Assembly: GCA_947561715.1 (NCBI GenBank)
Contig: OX387205.1
Coordinates: 1,059,001-1,123,000, forward strand
Direction: 5' to 3'
Origin: Ascidia mentula
Taxonomy: Eukaryota; Chordata; Ascidiacea; Phlebobranchia; Ascidiidae
Length of the DNA stretch: 64,000 nucleotides
Notes under the pieces: model-generated
Told to the model about the DNA's origin: nothing
The model's database searches: none
The model's input: the letters and a program-made list of their open reading frames with translations, nothing else
In this document: one piece after another, positions 13,153-24,847 of the stretch
Layout: each line of letters opens with the position of its first letter
Numbering within the stretch: the stretch's first letter is position 1
Program-made: the position numbers and the translations under genes

Positions 13153-14269
13153 CTGGTATTTTGAAGAACGCACTGGAAGAACGCGCGTGACACATTGACA
13201 CAGTGACCAGGGGTACAATAAATATCGTTTCGCTTAACTTTCCCGCCAAGCACCGACGTCATCTCACTTTCAGAGCAAAATGATCCCGTAGTGACGTAGG
13301 TGTGACGTCTTCGCACAAATTCACGACGGAGCGATCCAAATTGGACAGGAGGGAAGTCACGTGATCGGCCATGTTGAGGGCCGGGCGGTTTCTTTGAAGG
13401 TCCTGGGAAATGTTTTTGCAAATGTTAATGCCGCAGCTTTCAAGACGTAATTCGCGCCGCTGGATAATTTATTTATTCTAAAAATGTTGTAACGCAATTT
13501 CCTGTGCTACCGCCGAGTGGGATACAACGATGGGATTAAAGTTATTCAAGACAATTTTGGACGTGACGATTTGCACGATTTTCGCCTCTTAATTGTTTCG
13601 ATTAGCTTCCAAGATACAGTCATAAAAACCAAGGCAATATCGCAACAACTAACCAAAGTTTTACTTTCAGCTTATACAGCAGCTCAAAGTTCAGTAATTG
13701 TAAATCTATGAAGCGCAACATGCGAATCGTTTGAAATAACATATATCGTCACATGCAGTTTTGAAATGATCACATGGCTTAACCCAGATGTCATTGCCCT
13801 GTGAGCAAACGACAACCTTTCCGTCAGTTGCTTTATTTTTAACCCATGCAGACGTGACAACAGCACGGCACAAAACCCCCTAATTGCAGACTCTGACGAG
13901 TCACCTGACCGGTTGTCACGGAAACGACAAAATATTTATCAACTTTTGCGCTATTTCTGACCTTCTGAATTGGCAAAGAAATATTTTGTAAGACCTTTTC
14001 CGGCGTAATTACGGCTCTGCCAAAGCACGAGGCCTGCAATTTGTGACAGTTTTCTCGTCGCTTGTATAGTTCAACTTAAATGTTAAGTGGATCGAAAGCG
14101 ATGGTGACGGTGTTATGTGCAAACCTGGAAATGATTGAGATGTTGGGACTTTATTTTTATATCTTTGTAAGTGTACCTTCGAGAAAATGGTTCCTCTTAA
14201 AAGAAAACTTGGGAAACAACATTATTCTAACGCCGCACTCGTTAACAAGATAGAAAAGAACGGGACGCC

Positions 14270-14460
14270 ACTGGCACAACGTGACCAACAGTGATTCATG
14301 CGTATTTTCTGTTTTGTTTTCAGCGCCGTTACCGCACTTTATTTTGTGACGCCATTTGCAGCATCTGATCAAGCCCGTTCGAACGAAATGTTTATAAGTC
14401 AGTCTGTCCAAAACAGTCCGCCAACAATTGTTAAAAATCGTAAAGAAAACAAACAAGAAA
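14270..14460 (+). repeat. Interspersed repeat, copy 1
   Basis: About 190 bp aligns by eye with 61645-61840: GTGACCAACAG, a CCG.TTACCGCA.TTTATTT block, CAGTCTGTCCA and GCCA.CAATT recur in the same order. Divergence is high, so the family is old; type unknown. Confidence 0.4.
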
Positions 14461-15219
14461 CAGCGCAAAATATTAAATCTAGGGATTCTGTTCCGCGAAA
14501 CTTTTTGGGCCGAAGTGCAAAACAACGTAGACCGCGCCGAGTCCTGTAACTCGATCTACACGTGTGAGTCGTCAGGTTTATTTTTGTAGCATCTTTTCAT
14601 CCCCACGGTGATGTACCGAAACACTTTGTTGAATCGGTGTCCAAAGAAAGTACGTTTTGATGGTGACCTTGACTTGACATTGTGGATATTACGTTATATT
14701 TTGGCGGTAATAAAATAGAGAAGATGAACACTGACGTCATTGCGTTTCCACCCAATTTACAATCGGCTAAGCTATTTTTGCGCACTAGTCATCCACTTTT
14801 CTACTTACTTTCAGTGAATCTACTTAAACCTTGAACTGTTGTATTATTTTAAAGTAATTCCGAATTCTATAATCGAATGCTTTGTTCATGCAGAATTCGC
14901 CGAAAATATCTTTAAGTGGTTGCTGTTTGAGAATGACACCATCGCCATTTCCGCGTGACGTATATAACAAGGACAAAGTGTTTTATTACGTGTGTTTTAA
15001 ACAACGTAATCTTCGAGGAAATTGTGTCAAACCCAACCCTGTCTTGTAATTTCAATGTAAAACCTTACAAGTTGTATTTTTCTTTACCCGGAGTCCAATC
15101 TTAATTCGGGTCATCATGGTGGTGACATTAACACGCTAAATATATGTGCAAATTTGCGGTTTGCCAACTTTGATTTCAAATTCTACAACAGCCAATCATA
15201 AGATTAAACGGTAATTACG

Positions 15220-15716
15220 TCCAGTCCAAAGTTCGCGCCTGTAACACATTTAAAACCTCTTTTCTGAACAGACAAGTTTGGGGACCTGAAAACCCCATCA
15301 CCAACAAACTATTTCATCCGCATCCATGTTTTTTTACCGAAATATGGACAACATTATGGGAAATTATGTTTTCTGGGTTAAAAAGGGTGGAAATCGTTGC
15401 AACTATGAGTCGGAAATGGGATGTGATTCCCAGAATTTTTCGGACGAGACTTTAAGTTTAGTCGACGCTGATTAACGCAATGTTAAAAGACCAAAAAAAA
15501 CGGTCGAATCTATTTATGCAGGTCCGACGGTAGCGCTTGTGGCACATTCAAAAAAACGCTTTTCTGCGAGCCTAAAAAATTTGGGGACCTATAACGCCAT
15601 CACCAATAGCCTTCGTCCGAAGCCAAGTTTCATGCAAATATTTCTAACAAATTAACAGTTTTTCCGGCCCAGACTTTGGGTTTAACCGACGTTAATCAAC
15701 GCAGCGTAAAAAGTCC
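15220..15716 (+). repeat. Diverged tandem duplication, two units of about 200-270 bp
   Basis: Unit 1 (15220-15486) and unit 2 (15521-15716) share, in order, a CACATT(T/C)AAAA...CTTTTCTG block, TTTGGGGACCT, CCCCATCACCAA or GCCATCACCAA, and GACTTT followed by TAGTCGACGCTGATTAACGCA or its variant. No open frame runs across them. Looks like old repeat, not a gene. Confidence 0.5.
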
Positions 15717-16475
15717 AAATTAAGCCGCAGGCATGAAAATCCACTCATGGCATCGAAACCTCTTAAAACATCAATTCCCACGCTTATTTAGCGGGAGTTT
15801 ATGTTGGTTTTGGAATTGGAAAATGGTACATGTTTTCCATTGAGGAATTTTTAGATATTTCGTGAGTAGTTTACGCAACCGAGGTGATATTTACCTCAAC
15901 ACGCTGGGAATTCCTGGAATAGTTCGGTCTCTGAAACACAAAAAAATTTCTGATAATTTTTTTCATAAATCTTAAAAACGAAAAGATCCTACGTTTCGTA
16001 ACGTTGCAAAAATTAATGTTTCCCAAAATGCCTCCAAATCGTTGCGATTTGTGGAAAACTTGGATCGGAAAGTACCTATGTAGTCGCTAAACATAATAGT
16101 ACGACCTGTGCAGGTAAGTTACAGCTGACGTGGCCCCCATGAGTTCGAGACGTTTACCAGCATTATGATGAACAGCATTCTAGCTTTGGCTTTTCTATTT
16201 AAACTGCTTAACTCCAGATAATTTGCACCCAATTGTAAAAGATTTATTCGATAATAAACAAACAAAAAGGAGTGCATATGCATAAATTATATTGAGAAGG
16301 CATCCATTGCCTTTTCAGGGACCCCATGAAACCGTTATTTCACGAAGTTTGTAATTAACGTGCGTGGTCAATATATCAGAGGGAAGCATAGAAAGGAATT
16401 TATTCATAAAATAAGAGGGGGGGACAAAACGTTTGAGAATCCATAACCTGAGTTAATTATATCACTCAGACTCAC

Positions 16476-16655
16476 CTGAGTTTTGAGTAAATCGACCAAC
16501 TCTGCTTGCAGCTTCCGGACTTTGAGTACAAGAGGTCGGAGATCTCTTGGGGAAACCGACTGACGATAACGGCGCGAATAAACGCGGAGAAATTTCTCGA
16601 AACTCGGAAGAAAAGAAACAATGGCGTCCACCGACAGTTCGGGATCACCTCCCTG
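16476..16655 (-). CDS. Orphan coding exon candidate, unknown protein
   Basis: An open 60-codon segment bounded on the minus strand by a good acceptor (CTGTTTATAG) and a good donor (CAG-GTGAGT), phase 0 at both ends. The peptide (QGGDPELSVDAIVSFLPSFE..., later SRRYRQSVSPRDLRPLVLKV and AELVDLLKTQ) is well mixed and predicted helical, and codons favour C or G at third positions, unlike flanking DNA. I do not recognise the family and found no partner exon within several kb. It could be one exon of a dispersed gene, or a remnant. Confidence 0.45.
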
Positions 16656-18531
16656 CTATAAACAGACTGGTTTAAATTTTGTTTTGACAAAATAACTTCC
16701 TTGTAAAATGCGCAATAGTAGCCATGCACTGACGGCTGCTTAAATCAAAACTTCCCAAGCTGGTATCTCGCACCGAAATTCATGGTTCGCAAAGATTCAA
16801 TGTTAAACAAATTACAACTGTTTTTTTCATTATTTTATAAAGTACATTTAAAAGAACTGTTCAAGGATGGCACTGTACTTACAAAGTACGTTTTTTAATT
16901 GTTTGCTTTGACATATTTAACGGTTGCTCTTAACAGTTAAATAAACCATTAAATACTGTTTGAATGTACTTAGTTAACTACCAATATAACATAAAAGTGC
17001 AACATTTTACTATTAGTAATACGCCCCTCCTGGGAATTTTTTAGTCGTTTAATTACAATTTACTGTTGAAATAAAGTATCTGATTATCTCTCTATACACG
17101 AAGCGATGGCGAAAACTTTTGTTAAATGCGGCTAAAAACGTTTGTATTGCAATTTGATAGAAATATATTTATATATTTGAAAAACCTCCAGTGGACTTTA
17201 ATACTTTATACAGACAAACAAGACAAGCTTTGTCAGCTGACAATTGCATTTACTCCGCCTATGCAACATTAGATTTGGAAACAGAGTTAAACCTTGAAGT
17301 GGGAACATAGTAAAAGTTTCGTGTGGTCATTTTCCTGACCATGTCCAGATTTAACGCATGCTTGTCTGAAGTCAACTTTTCCTTAAAAGACGACTCGAAA
17401 CCACAGTTAGGGGTAAAATATCGTCATTGACGTCATTCGGTAAGCAAACGAAACGTTGAAATTGGAGCCCCTTTGCCTAAAGCACGGCTGGGTGTCAAAC
17501 TTTAAGGGCTGTTGGCCTTATTTACCAACCTAAAAAAGCGACATTAAACATAATTGGTGCCAAGTCATAAGGTTACGATATGACATCGTAATAACCTTTA
17601 CTATTTAGTAACTAAAAATTTGTAAATGTCTGTTGGTAATGCAAGAGCAAGTCTAACATGACGCTGCTGGCCAAACCTTTTCTCCAAACAAACCAAAAAA
17701 TAATTTTCCAACCATAAAAACCGCGCAACAAAATTTTATGCCTCGTGGAATTTGCGTAATTTCCCGAAAATATGCTGCTTGTTCCGTTACAGGTCGAACA
17801 AGTTTCAGTATGAGTTACGACGTGTACTTCTATCGTATTTCACGAAATTACGGCGGAATAATTACTGGGTCACTTTTTTTATGACCTAATAATAATTTAA
17901 ATAACATGACTTTCATTGCAAAAACATTAAACTAATAAATGTAACATGTTGGCTTCCAAAATCATATGTCCAATTCTTAGCAATACATGTTGGTATACCA
18001 CTGTGGGGCTGCAATCCTGTTGGATGCGTTTAGTTCTTAGCACGCTTTTAAACACAACACATGCGTTGTGCATTAATTGATCATTTTAAATTGTGTACGT
18101 TTTTTCTTCAACAGATGAACAGTACAATTTTGTGACCCATCTTTTATAAGTATAAAAAATATGGCTGCCTGTCGCCAAGAGCCGACCAACATATTTATCA
18201 TACAATCAAGGCGTGGCATTTACAGATGGCTTGCGGCAAATGATCGACACCGATAATTTTGTCGTGGTATTGTTTCACGAGCAAGAATACTTTTCTCCCC
18301 ACTATAAGTACGTGCGAAAATACATCATTTCAATACCGGACTAACAGTTTTAACCCAAGAAATTGCCCAACACTGTGGGAACATTTACAGCCACTCACAA
18401 TAACTTACCATTTGTATGCAGCTCACAAAATTCATATTATTGGCACAATACCTTAAAACTTACCGTAACTTTCGTGTGCTTTGGTCCACTCAAATTGATC
18501 CCGTTATTAATCCATATCTCATGACTAAAAG
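16656..18531. other. AT-rich gene-poor stretch
   Basis: No coding segment or recognisable repeat was seen. Reading frames are short and broken by frequent stops in all six frames. Confidence 0.5.
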
Positions 18532-18664
18532 GTCTGGAATTGCGCAACATTATTGTCTTTATCGCCGCGATGTCCCGTCTTGTTCTCTTGCACAAAGCAC
18601 CGGCGTTCGACGACGAAACACTCCGTCTTGTCCTCAAAGCCATCCACGCGGTAGATCCCTCAAG
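18532..18664 (+). CDS. Orphan coding exon candidate, unknown protein
   Basis: A segment reading LELRNIIVFIAAMSRLVLLH then KAPAFDDETLRLVLKAIHAV, with strongly C-ending codons and amphipathic helix patterning. The proposed acceptor (CTAAAAG) lacks a pyrimidine tract and the donor (AAG-GTCAAA) is weak; without splicing the frame stops at TGA after ...DPSRSN. Not recognised; may be a short independent frame or part of an unseen gene. Confidence 0.25.
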
Positions 18665-18679
18665 GTCAAACTGAAGGTC

Positions 18680-19610
18680 ACTTACGACGTGAGCTGACGT
18701 CAGAGCGTTAATGAAGAGCGCGAACAACAGAGCTGATGTGATTGGTCGAGCTTGTTTTTCTCTCAGTGACGTAACAAAAGGTATGCGCATCGTTTTCTGT
18801 GAAATCGAGGTTCAATTGAGGATATTTCGTGACTCAATTCTTTTAGCGTTATACTTGTTTACATTTAAATCTTAATGGGTTTCAGTCTGTAACAGCGTTC
18901 TTATATATAAACATTTCCTAATTTCTGTTCCTGTTTCAGTCTTTATTGCCATGAATTAAATCATCAGTTCAAGTTTCTTTAGCCCCAAGCATTTATAACT
19001 TGTCGTTTTTTGTTATTCATTTATCTCTTTATGGTTCTGTCTCGGCTTCTCTGGTATGGTTTTCATCCAGCACGTGTGCCAAAGTCCCGCTTGCAATCCT
19101 TATATAGTACGCCAGAAACCGCAGGTTCAATTCCCAGAAACATAAACATCAGTCAAGTACAAAATTGCAAATACTCACAAATCGTCAAATTGAATTAAAT
19201 TCTCGCCGCACATTTTCCTTTTGTGTCGCTATTTCCCTCCGGTCGCCACTTGAAGAGAGAAACAAGCTTTTATCGCAGCCCAGTTTGAGCTGCACACCCT
19301 GAAATGGCTGAAACACTTTGCCGGTTTTTTACCGTCCTCTGATCGGTTTGCCCTTGGGGCAATAATTCATACGGACGTCTCCACCACCGCGCTGCCTTCG
19401 ACGTAAACTTTTGTGCAGCGGTCAGTCGCCCAAGATTCTTTCTTCGTGGTCGCGTAACCGCGTTTCACGCGCGCCGTTTTGCAATTTCCACCTTCCGAAA
19501 ATGCCCCGGTCGTGATAAGCCAAACCAAATTGCATTAACGGGCCCATGATGCGGTAGCGGGAAAGGCTCCAGGCAGGTTTACGACCTCAACTGCGGGCAA
19601 GGGTGTGCAA
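18680..19610. other. Gene-poor stretch
   Basis: No gene seen. It includes a diverged copy (19244-19279) of a string also found at 154-187, and a B-box-like GGTTCAATTCC at about 19123 without a matching A box or T stem. Confidence 0.4.
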
Positions 19611-19615
19611 GGACC

Positions 19616-19672
19616 TCTCTATATATACCGTGACACACCCGGCGTCATCTTGTGCCTTAATAATCCGCGGGC
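19616..19672 (+). promoter_or_regulatory. TATA-type core promoter candidate
   Basis: CTCTATATATACC is followed about 30 bases later by a possible initiator and then by GGGCTAAG-GTAACA, which could be a short non-coding first exon with a donor. The next + strand gene is EIF1, whose first coding exon lies 2.6 kb downstream behind an acceptor. The link is conjecture. Confidence 0.3.
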
Positions 19673-19679
19673 TAAGGTA

Positions 19680-22303
19680 ACAATTTCCATAAAGAAACGC
19701 TTAATTTTGTTAAAACTTAAGCTTAAGCCGATACTTGATGATTAAACTTAGTTTCACCTCTTGGGTTTGGCGCATGTATTGCAAGGACAACATAGTTTAG
19801 CTTTGTTCACAACTTTCCTATTGCTTGTTTTCAGATGTAGATTTTAAATTTTTATCATTTTTGCTGCATTTGGTTGCATGTGGTTTGTCATATGAATCTG
19901 ACGTTTCCAGTGCAAGGTTCAACCCCGACTGTGAAGAAAGTGTCGAGTGGGTAAACGAGAAATTAATCTGTTTTAGTAACAGAACTATGTCATTGGTTTT
20001 TTTCTTGCCACAATTGTCGTTCGAAACCTTTGACATTGCCTTAAAAAATTAATTTTATGTTGTGTAATAATTTACTAAATCTGTTTCGCCACAAAGACAA
20101 CAGACAATGAAGCCAATACATTGTGTGAATGAAAAGAGCTTCACATGCCAGTTAATTGCCACACAATAACTTACACCAATCACGCTTCATATATTCAAGT
20201 TATAAGTAAGCCAGCCTTAATTACGAATAATTCTTCCTTTTCAATTTAAAATATTTTGGCGTCGATTGCGTTCGCGCCGTCGATATTTGCCGCAGGGCCC
20301 GCGTGTTCCCTTGTATCAGTCGTAAGCAAAACTGTGGTCGCGTTGCACGTTGCATGAGTACGTCAAAACCAAGCTTGACTACGAGGTTATATGCGGGGTA
20401 CATCACAAAGAGCTTTTAATTTTCCAGCCAGTTTAATTCTAAACACGCCCCAGAAGCCCTAATTGTTTGGGCGAAACCAACTTGTTCGTTAGATTAGAGC
20501 TTCCAAAACTGGGTACCGCGAACCTGCCGGTGGTCGCTCGACGAATTTCATGGGTGGAGTTCCCCAATGCCGGTCACACAAAACACAACGTTTAATTTCT
20601 AGATGTCAAAAATATAAATACAAGGGCTTTTCTCTAGGATTCGAAAACAGTTTACCTTAAACTGCATGTTTTGCCCACAAGAATTTCTGTCAATCTATGA
20701 ACTTTCATTTTTTCGCTAAGATCTCTGTGTCAGTTTGTGACCTTTCGTTTAATCAATATTCCAAAGCTTGTTGTTAAGGTGCTTAAGGTTTACCAATCTC
20801 TAAAAATTCAGCCCCCTCAGTTAAACTGGACATAAGAGAAACTTTCTATTACCCCAACTTTTTATAAAATATTTTCGTCGCCATGTAACTTTACACATGG
20901 TGTCCGATTTTAGTCTCCAACATATGTTTTGCAGACCTTGTTGGTTTGTTGCAGAGTTGTTTGTTTGTCGCCTCACTGCTTGTTATCACACAAACGCTGT
21001 GTATAGAGGTTAGAACGCTCTTTGTTTGTTGAATATTTTACGTGAAAAACAATTGTTGTTGAGGCAAATATTTTGATTGTGTATTGTTGTGTGTATTTTT
21101 GTCGCACTATGTCAAATTCCAATGAAACATTCGTTAAAATTATAAAGTATTTATAAATCGCCTATGGCAGTTCGCTAGTAGTAAGCGTGGGTATAGACCC
21201 ATATCCCAAACTGATAAACATGTTTGTAATGTGCCATTTTTGTGATATCATGTATGTCTCTAATTATGGATTCATAATTTGATTAAAGTTCTGCTTGTGA
21301 TCATGTAGGCTAAATCGAGAAAGAAATATTTTATTTAGGTAAATTTAGTTTATAAAATATAAAGAATTACAGCACTGGGTAACACTTATTTGTTGTATAA
21401 GGATTCCAAGGAAACACACACTAATTTAAAGCACTAAGGTACCTGAGGAAAATCACCAACACTTATACGGAGCTAAGTAAAGGAAATAATTTGAGTAAGC
21501 TCGATGTATTTTCCTCAGATGTCATTGACCTATTTCGTAAGCTCTATCTTTGTTTGACATTTCCCTCAAATTAATTCCATTACCTATCTCTGTAAATTGG
21601 TGTTTGTGATTTTCCTCATAAATTAGGGTTGTCCCAGTCTGCAGAATATGGCAGTTCCCAACGAGATCTCGGGCGTGCAAGACTAAATCTTTTTGTGTGC
21701 GCACGTGCATGACCTCTAAACCCGCGTGCAACGAAAGCAATAAAACGTCTTTCTGTTAATTGTTTCCTGTTTAGACATTCGCCTGCAGAAAAATTTTCGT
21801 GTGCAGTCAGAAAATTATGTCGTGCAAATGAAAAATGTTGAGAAAAAACTTGTGCAGCTGCCATACTCTGCAGACTAGGGGTTGTCCGCCTCCACTAGTT
21901 CTCATTACTACAGTTTGGTTGGACTATGACCCTTTTGCCCAACCAAAAGGCCAGGCAAAGACTTTGTGGTGCCTGTATAATTACTGTTATCCATTAGGCA
22001 CCAAATAAGGTGCAACCATCTGGAGACAACAAGCCAAGCAAAAGCTAAATCACAAAAAACTATGTTCAGAAAATTATCTGTGTGTGGAGCAGTAGTAATG
22101 TAACTATTGTGAAGCTTGAACATGATTCACAGAAAAACTATTTTATGCATGAACAAAATTCTGTGTTGATAAGATAGCTTTTGTTGATGAATAATTTTTT
22201 ATTTAGCAGGTAGATTTGTGGTCAATTTCATCTGTAGGACTTTGTGTTTTCACCTATTTCCAAGTTCAATTGCTGCAAGAGTGAACAACTTTAAGATTTC
22301 CGC
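19680..22303. other. Region upstream of EIF1, no gene seen
   Basis: Short frames only. A B-box-like GGTTCAACCCC at about 19917 lacks tRNA pairing. It may be a 5' UTR intron of EIF1 if the upstream TATA promoter is real. Confidence 0.4.
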
Positions 22304-23227
22304 ATGAGTGATAACGTTCTTAATCTGCAAAATTTTGGTGCGTGTTCGGTAATGTATACACTATAAAACAGATAACAATAAAAACTAGTAGAATAAATAT
22401 AAATACTGGACATATGTGTGTGTGTTCTGCTTATTTTATTGAATAAAAGTACACAAAGGGGTTACGGTCATAAAGTCTATGACTCAAGTACCACCATTTG
22501 AGCATACGCCTTGTTTTTTCTTCTTGTGTGTGATTATCTTTGTTTTTTAGATCCTTTTGCTGATGCAAGCAAAGGGAATGATCAAGGAAGTCAGGGTAGC
22601 GTGATCCACATCCGCATCCAGCAACGTAACGGGAGGAAAACACTGACCACAGTACAGGGGATATCAGATGATTATGACAAAAAGAAAATTGTGAGAGCTT
22701 GTAAAAAGGTATGTTTTGAAATATTTTTTGACTATGCAAAAAATATACACATTCATTTGTAGGTAGAGCTTTTGTAAATGTCCTGACTTCTCCTTGTTAT
22801 GCAGAACTTATTTAATAATCACATATTTAAATTTTTGTATTGATTGATTTGACTACAACAATGACTAGTCATGGAATATTTTATTTTTCCCATTTGCCTT
22901 GAAAACATTCTGTTCTTTTTGTTTTTTTAATTAAATATTTAACTTTTTTTCCAGGAGTTTGCTTGCAATGGAACAGTGGTAGACCACTCAGAATATGGCG
23001 AGGTTCTGCAGTTGCAGGGTGATCAGCGACAGAATATCTCACAGTTTCTGATCAATGTACGTTTGTTTTAATTTGAGATAAAGGATTACTGTCTTTGCAC
23101 AAACCCTGTTTTTTTATTGTCCAAATTAAATAAATATATCTTACTTTTTGTTTAATGCCTCATCAGAATTTGTTTTTTTCAGGTTGGTCTTGCCAAAAAA
23201 GATCAAGTGAAAATCCACGGGTTTTAG
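22304..23227 (+). CDS. EIF1: Eukaryotic translation initiation factor 1 (SUI1)
   Basis: Encodes 112 residues (human 113). eIF1 binds the 40S subunit near the P site in the preinitiation complex and enforces AUG selection. Exons: 22304-22337, 22551-22708, 22955-23056, 23183-23227. The first exon supplies MSDNVLNLQNF and a split Asp codon; the donor is GTGCGT. The SUI1 domain starts at IHIRIQQRNGRKTLTTVQGI (about residue 30), continues through DDYDKKKIVRACKKEFACNG and YGEVLQLQGDQRQNI, and ends in the usual HGF. An acceptor-like CAACTTTAAG lies 8 bases before the ATG, consistent with a trans-spliced or 5' UTR-spliced message. No oddities. Confidence 0.97.
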
Positions 23228-23286
23228 GTGTCTGCTTTTACAAATTGTGTGTGTAATTATCAAGCATTTTTCAATACAATGATTTG

Positions 23287-23292
23287 ATTAAA
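23287..23292 (+). terminator. EIF1: Candidate poly(A) signal of EIF1
   Basis: ATTAAA 60 bases after the EIF1 stop codon, giving a short 3' UTR. Confidence 0.5.
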
Positions 23293-23861
23293 CTCTTTAA
23301 TGACCTTTTTTCTTGCTATGATGGGTGGTATTGTTTTCGCCAAGCACAATTTATTGCCTGTTTTTTTTTTGTGCTCGTCCATCTCTTATAGAAAAAGTAG
23401 TATGGAAACATGACAAAGTTGTTTAACTGTTGTGAGAAAGAAAAGCAGTGATCCATGACTGGGTAAATTCATGGATATGTTGAGGAGGTGCCAACGCAGG
23501 AAAAATTGGGATTCATCCGAATATTGAATGACGTCATAATTTCCATAATGGTCGTAAGAAACATATATGTTCAACTGCAAAGAACTGTTCAAATATTCGC
23601 GGCGACGACCTGAACCCGCTTTGTCTTACTTGTCCGTTACATTTTCTTGTGTTTGTTTGCTGTTTTTACGAATTGTTTGTTGCTGGAAGGCGATAAAACC
23701 AAACAGCAGTGCGCCATTCCTTCGAAGGTAAAGCATGGTAAATGTTGGATTTGCAGCGAACAACGTAGTAGGTGGCGCTGCAATTTATTCACTGCTAATT
23801 ATTAGTCTTTACGATGTCTGTATTCGGATTCGGTCGTACAAGTCCCGAACATGGGCTAGAG

Positions 23862-24100
23862 CACTGTTCCTTAACCTTTTTTGGATCACGAACCCCGAAA
23901 ACATTCTTTGAAAAGCCACGGACCCCTTTGCAAGAAACACATTGCAAATGTCGAAAAATTAAAATTCGTCGAAAGCGAACCTTATGGACAGAGGAAAATA
24001 CGTGGATTTTCGGAATAATTGTATTTCGTTTCATGGACCCCTTAATATGCATCTTCTCGGACCCCTTGGGGGTTCATGGACCCCAGGTTAAGAACCCCTG
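23862..24100. mobile_element. hAT-type non-autonomous element (MITE), 239 bp
   Basis: The ends are inverted repeats: CACTGTTCCTTAACC at the left and, read on the other strand, CAGGGGTTCTTAACC at the right, followed by GGACCCC-type sequence at both ends. The flanks GGCTAGAG (23854-23861) and GGCTAGGG (24101-24108) make an 8-bp target duplication with one mismatch, as hAT transposases produce. No transposase frame is present. Arms have diverged, so the insertion is not recent. Confidence 0.8.
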
Positions 24101-24108
24101 GGCTAGGG

Positions 24109-24847
24109 CCTTATTAACCAAGAAATATCATTACCATAGAAATTTGCACAGGGTATTGGGCATGTTCACTAAAATGGTCTGATTAGCAAAGGATTACAAA
24201 CTACCACGCAGCATTTAACAACATGTAAACAGTTTAATCAGAACAATCAAAAAGTAAACGAATAGCTGCTCACACGCTGTTACCCAATGGTCCATCTTGT
24301 ATTATTAAGATGCTCATACGTATACAGGTTATATTTTCCGAAGTACTAGTTATAAAGATCAGCCTCATTCAAATTATCGCTGTTAACAACTTCTAATAAC
24401 AGAAGACGATTTGCATCATGTGATTCGCGTCATATTCACGTGACGTGACGTCATGCGCATCATATGCTTGGGCACAGGATGGAGTGTGTGATTGTGAATC
24501 AGCTCCAAAGCAAGCTTCGTATTCACATAAACAGTGCACTTGTAGTCCAGTACTCTACTTCAAACTATGTTTCAAGGCGTATATGTTACGCGCAGTTAGG
24601 TAGGGTGGAAATTTATGCTAGGTAAAGTATTAGTGAAATAATAAAAATGCGCAATTTTTATAAGTTTATTGCAAGCGGTTCTAATGGTATTATCATTGTA
24701 TGTTTCTTCAGTACTGATAACCATTTTTAAGAAATTTAACATACAGACAGTATCCATACATAGGAGTTGTATTTATTTGAGCTATGTGTATAATATTTCT
24801 AAAATTTATAGCTTTTTAAGACAAAGTTGCTGTCAGGAAATATAAAA
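24109..24847. other. EIF1-IST1 spacer / IST1 upstream region
   Basis: No gene. It holds a cluster of CRE-like sites (CACGTGACGTGACGTCATGCG, quoted in part: TGACGTGACGTCA, about 24440-24452). An acceptor-like TAGCTTTTTAAG ends 28 bases before the IST1 ATG. Confidence 0.4.

Larger units (their letters stand above)
13421..16475. other. Gene-poor stretch with diverged repeats
   Basis: No exon pair or known protein was found. It contains one copy of an interspersed repeat (14270-14460) and a diverged tandem duplication (15220-15716); the rest is unassigned. Confidence 0.5.

Noticed and set aside
19100-19140. B-box-like GGTTCAATTCC suggesting a tRNA or SINE
   Set aside because: T stem does not pair and no A box precedes it.
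19860-19940. GGTTCAACCCC suggesting a second tRNA-like element
   Set aside because: Only two T-stem pairs form and no cloverleaf is possible.
20221-20406. Minus-strand 61-codon frame with somewhat GC-ending codons
   Set aside because: No splice signals or homologue; composition is not clearly coding.
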